8,741 nucleotides of DNA from an uncultured Eubacteriales bacterium. GTDB lineage: Bacteria; Bacillota; Clostridia; Monoglobales; Monoglobaceae. How positions within the stretch are numbered: the stretch's first letter is position 1; each line of letters starts with the position of its first letter. The stretch lies in contig CATWQA010000059.1 in the NCBI GenBank assembly GCA_958352815.1, positions 1 to 8,741 of the forward strand. Direction: 5' to 3'. Both the position numbers and the translations under genes were made by a program. This document shows positions 6,586 through 8,741 of the stretch, one piece after another. A model generated the notes under the pieces. The model saw only the letters and a program-made list of their open reading frames with translations. It had not been told where the DNA came from and ran no database searches.

Positions 6586-6614
6586 GTAGGGGGCGGCTTC
6601 CCAGACGCCCCGCA
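6586..6614 (+). repeat. 29-bp inverted repeat, left copy (GTAGGGG-type element)
   Basis: GTAGGGGGCGGCTTCCCAGA followed by CGCCCCGCA matches the reverse complement of 6793-6821 at 28 of 29 positions. Each copy can also fold on itself (GGGGCG with CGCCCC around a loop of about 10 nt). Units starting TCGTAGGGG and ending in CGCCC(C)GC resemble REP-like extragenic repeats; I am recalling this pattern, not a database match. Confidence 0.75.
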
Positions 6615-6670
6615 GAGCACCCAAACGGTTTTAACCGTGTAATCGGAACAACCACCATTGTAAATCACAC

Positions 6671-6700
6671 ATTCGTAGGGGCGCCGCTTGCTGCGCCCGC
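6671..6700 (+). repeat. Related GTAGGGG-type hairpin unit between the inverted repeats
   Basis: It shares ATTCGTAGGGG with the left copy at 6582-6592 but has a different hairpin: GGGCGC (6679-6684) pairs with GCGCCC (6693-6698), and the unit ends GCCCGC. It is probably another member of the same extragenic repeat family, with a diverged loop. Confidence 0.65.
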
Positions 6701-6792
6701 CGTTCATATAACTGTTGACAATTGATTATATGGGTTTGGGAGTTTATTTAAATCATAATCCCTATTACCATATATAATCACATTGGTTTGTA

Positions 6793-6821
6793 TGCGGGGC
6801 GTCTGGGAAGCCGTCCCCTAC
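6793..6821 (-). repeat. 29-bp inverted repeat, right copy (GTAGGGG-type element)
   Basis: This is the inverted partner of 6586-6614, with one mismatch (A for G in the GGGG run on the minus strand). The two copies bracket 178 bp of AT-rich noncoding DNA, so they could be the ends of a MITE of about 236 bp or a paired REP (BIME-like) unit. No target-site duplication is evident next to the ends. Confidence 0.75.
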
Positions 6822-6883
6822 AGATTAAACCGTTACAATTTATATTAATCCGTTTACGTTATCAAAACTGTTGGTATGTCAGT

Positions 6884-6917
6884 GGGCGCAGCTGTGGCCC
6901 AACTTCCTTGAAGTTGG
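6884..6917. repeat. Adjacent hairpins in noncoding DNA
   Basis: CCAACTTC (6899-6906), loop CTT, GAAGTTGG (6910-6917) is a perfect 8-bp stem. Directly before it GGGC (6884-6887) can pair with GCCC (6897-6900), sharing two bases and so competing. A small GC-rich hairpin in AT-rich DNA is reminiscent of IS200/IS605 end structures, but no transposase or second end was seen. It could also be part of a small RNA. Confidence 0.4.
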
Positions 6918-7084
6918 ACGGCTATCAGTGTTCCGATTTATTTAAAGTATGCAATGTCAATAATAAACATAAGTTGTTGCCTGTGGGGCGGAATTGAGCT
7001 AGGCGACATCCATGCCAATGTGAGGATATAAATTTACAGGGATTTAGATTATATAAAGTTCCAAATTAAGATTAAAATATAAAA

Positions 7085-7118
7085 TTTTGTTGACAAACAG
7101 AGCGTATTATATTATATA
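7085..7118 (+). promoter_or_regulatory. Promoter of the GH26-like gene (direct repeat copy 2)
   Basis: TTGACA (7090-7095), 17-nt spacer, TATATA (7113-7118), inside the 34-base block identical to 6489-6522. The predicted start near 7125 leaves a leader of only about 20 nt, containing the AAAGGAG ribosome binding site (7130-7136) 7 nt before the ATG. A leader this short leaves little room for RNA-level control, so regulation would act on the promoter itself. Confidence 0.75.
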
Positions 7119-7143
7119 TATAATTATTGAAAGGAGTGTTTTT

Positions 7144-8741
7144 ATGAAAAATCCAAAAAGACTGACGGCTTTTATTATTGCCGCGCTTATGTTATGTTCC
7201 TTCGCGGAAGCATGGGCATATGAGTTCCCCAACAGCTTCTGGCCTATGAATGACGGCTTTGAAGCCGCCGCAGCTGCCGATGATGTATACGGCATAATCA
7301 ATTACGGGGTTCAGTCCATCAACCTTATGGAAACCCAGCCTCAAAATCAGGATACCATGAGCGTTCTCGGCTCCCGTACATACGAGGTTGCCAACGCCTA
7401 CGAACGTATAGGCGATTACGAGGCGGCGGCTTTCTACTATGAGAAATACCTGCCCTACGGCAGCTACTTCGGCTGGACGGACGGTGTTAAGATTGCCCAA
7501 TCAAAAATATCCGCTCTGCCATCAACTCTGGATTTGTACACCCTGACCGACCGGCCTGTTATATATTACGGCGCAAAGAATGAGCCTGCAAGCGGAACTC
7601 TGTTCGGGCAGATAAGCGAGACAAGCAAGGCGAATGAGTCCATGGTTCTCGCCTATCAGGAATACGGGGACACCTCAACTCTCAACTGGCTGGAGAGGGT
7701 TATGCTCAAGGACGCTTCAGCAAGCGGAAAGGCAGTGGAGCTTGCCCTTAATTTCCCCGGGGAAGGCAGCCAGCTTGACAGCATTATAAGCGACACGAGC
7801 TTTATAAATCGGTTTTGCCGTATTCTTGCCGAATACAAAGACCTGCCGATTTACCTGCGTATCGGTGCGGAAATGAACGTTTGGAACGACAGGGCGGACG
7901 CAGGAAAGTATATTGCCGCATTCCGCAAAATTGCGCAAGCGGCAAGAGACGCAAGTCCCAATGTTGCCACCGTGTGGAGCGTGGCTCACACCTCACCTAT
8001 CGATATAGATATGAACGTCTTCTATCCCGGAGACGAATATGTTGACTGGGTGGGAATTTCCGCATATGCCGTCCGCTATTTCCAAGGCAGACAGTGGAGC
8101 GAAACAGAGAGCTACAATGAGATATACTTTAAGTCGGGAGACGGGGCTGACCCGGTGCGACTGGTAAAGGATGTGGTGGAAAGATACGGCGACCGCAAGC
8201 CTATTATGCTTGCAGAATGCGGCTCGGCACGGTATACAAGGGGCGAGGTTTATGCCGAAAGCGAAGAATGGGCACGGCTCAATATGCTCAGAATGTACTC
8301 AACAGTGCTTATGGCATATCCGCAGGTTAAGCTGATTGCATACTTTAACAAGTCCACCCCCGATGAAGCTCAAGACTATGATATGGCAGGCTCCCCCTCA
8401 ATGGAAGCCGCCTTTAACAGTATCACTTCGCGTCCCTGGTTTATCCAAAAGGGGGACAGCTCAGCCAAAAGCTTTAAGCCTATAGGAGACACGATTTACG
8501 CAAGCGGCGGAAGCCTTGATCTGTACGCTCTGCCCTACACCTTTAAAGACCAGCAGCCTCGGGTTGACTACTACATAGACGGCGCATGGGCAGGGGCGGC
8601 GGCAGAGCTGCCCTACGGTGCTTATCTTGACGTTTCCGCTCTGACTGACGGAACCCACACTCTTGAAGCGGTGGTTACTTCAAACGGGACGGAACGGATA
8701 AGAAAGTCCTACTCCCTTGTGAAAACCTCGAGCGGCTCCGA
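7144..8741 (+). CDS. Secreted GH26-like glycoside hydrolase with N-terminal TPR-like region (truncated by window edge)
   Basis: An exported enzyme of at least 532 residues, open at the right edge. Residues 1-26 are a Sec signal peptide (MKNPKRLTAFIIAALMLC..., probable cleavage after AWA). Residues about 48-125 look like TPR helices (YEVANAYERIGDYEAAAFYYEKYLPYG). The catalytic domain spans about 135-430: LRIGAEMNVW with probable acid/base Glu243, NVATVWSV (273-280), FYPGDEYVDWVGISAYA (293-309) and PIMLAECGSA with probable nucleophile Glu358. The 115-residue Glu spacing and the PGDEYVDWVG block fit GH26 (mainly beta-mannanases). The usual His before the acid/base Glu is Ala242 here, so the substrate may differ. 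From about 460 a beta-sandwich (DYYIDG...LDVSALTDGTHTLEAVV) begins. ATG at 7144 has AAAGGAG 7 nt upstream. It has its own promoter and no co-oriented neighbour. Confidence 0.82.
   Translation, partial: MKNPKRLTAFIIAALMLCSFAEAWAYEFPNSFWPMNDGFEAAAAADDVYGIINYGVQSINLMETQPQNQDTMSVLGSRTYEVANAYERIGDYEAAAFYYEKYLPYGSYFGWTDGVKIAQSKISALPSTLDLYTLTDRPVIYYGAKNEPASGTLFGQISETSKANESMVLAYQEYGDTSTLNWLERVMLKDASASGKAVELALNFPGEGSQLDSIISDTSFINRFCRILAEYKDLPIYLRIGAEMNVWNDRADAGKYIAAFRKIAQAARDASPNVATVWSVAHTSPIDIDMNVFYPGDEYVDWVGISAYAVRYFQGRQWSETESYNEIYFKSGDGADPVRLVKDVVERYGDRKPIMLAECGSARYTRGEVYAESEEWARLNMLRMYSTVLMAYPQVKLIAYFNKSTPDEAQDYDMAGSPSMEAAFNSITSRPWFIQKGDSSAKSFKPIGDTIYASGGSLDLYALPYTFKDQQPRVDYYIDGAWAGAAAELPYGAYLDVSALTDGTHTLEAVVTSNGTERIRKSYSLVKTSSGS

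Noticed and set aside
6715..6745. A third TTGACA (6715-6720) as another promoter
   Set aside because: No -10-like hexamer at 16-19 nt spacing; TATATG comes only 6 nt later.
6884..6917. IS200/IS605 element end
   Set aside because: A single hairpin only; no Y1 or TnpB coding sequence and no second end in the window, so not called as a mobile element.
6788..6997. A 69-codon plus-strand frame in the noncoding region
   Set aside because: It starts inside the inverted-repeat copy, uses TTG without a ribosome binding site, and crosses the 6899-6917 hairpin; no family resemblance.
1..8741. tRNA, rRNA, CRISPR array, toxin-antitoxin or phage-defence module
   Set aside because: No cloverleaf, rRNA-like segment, spaced direct repeats or defence-type coding sequence was found on either strand.

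Overview
The window looks like chromosome from an anaerobic, probably gut-associated Clostridia (Firmicutes) species. The evidence is an oxygen-sensitive class III ribonucleotide reductase operon, strong AGGAG-type ribosome binding sites, TTG starts on two housekeeping genes, AT-rich intergenic DNA with clean sigma-A promoters, and large secreted carbohydrate-related proteins. The species cannot be named from the sequence alone.

Layout, left to right. (1) 1-449, minus: 5' part of a secreted protein with the beginning of a GLUG-type repeat region, running off the left edge. (2) 450-963: a gene-free stretch holding about nine successive inverted repeats, the last being the nrdG terminator. (3) 964-3701, minus: the nrdD-nrdG operon (anaerobic ribonucleoside-triphosphate reductase and its radical-SAM activase), 14 nt apart. 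A near-perfect promoter lies upstream, overlapped by two NrdR-box-like sites, and is followed by a long leader of roughly 170 nt able to fold into nested stems. (4) 3987-4187, minus: a terminator preceded by a 46-codon small ORF with a good ribosome binding site. (5) 4241-6304, minus: an EF-G-like translational GTPase whose G3 motif is DTPGY rather than DTPGH, with its own promoter at 6373-6401. (6) 6305-7143: an 839-bp noncoding region with a palindrome, two 34-bp identical copies of a promoter sequence 596 bp apart, a 29-bp inverted repeat pair with a third related unit between, and a perfect 8-bp hairpin. (7) 7144-8741, plus: a secreted GH26-like glycoside hydrolase with an N-terminal TPR-like region, running off the right edge.

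The minus-strand genes form two transcription units: EF-G-like plus small ORF, and nrdD-nrdG. NrdD makes dNTPs without oxygen after NrdG installs its glycyl radical; the pair is probably repressed by NrdR. The two edge genes encode exported proteins, one probably acting on plant beta-mannan or a related glycan. I found no defence system, transposase, CRISPR array or RNA gene. The least explained content is noncoding: the hairpin chain, the structured nrd leader and the duplicated promoter.
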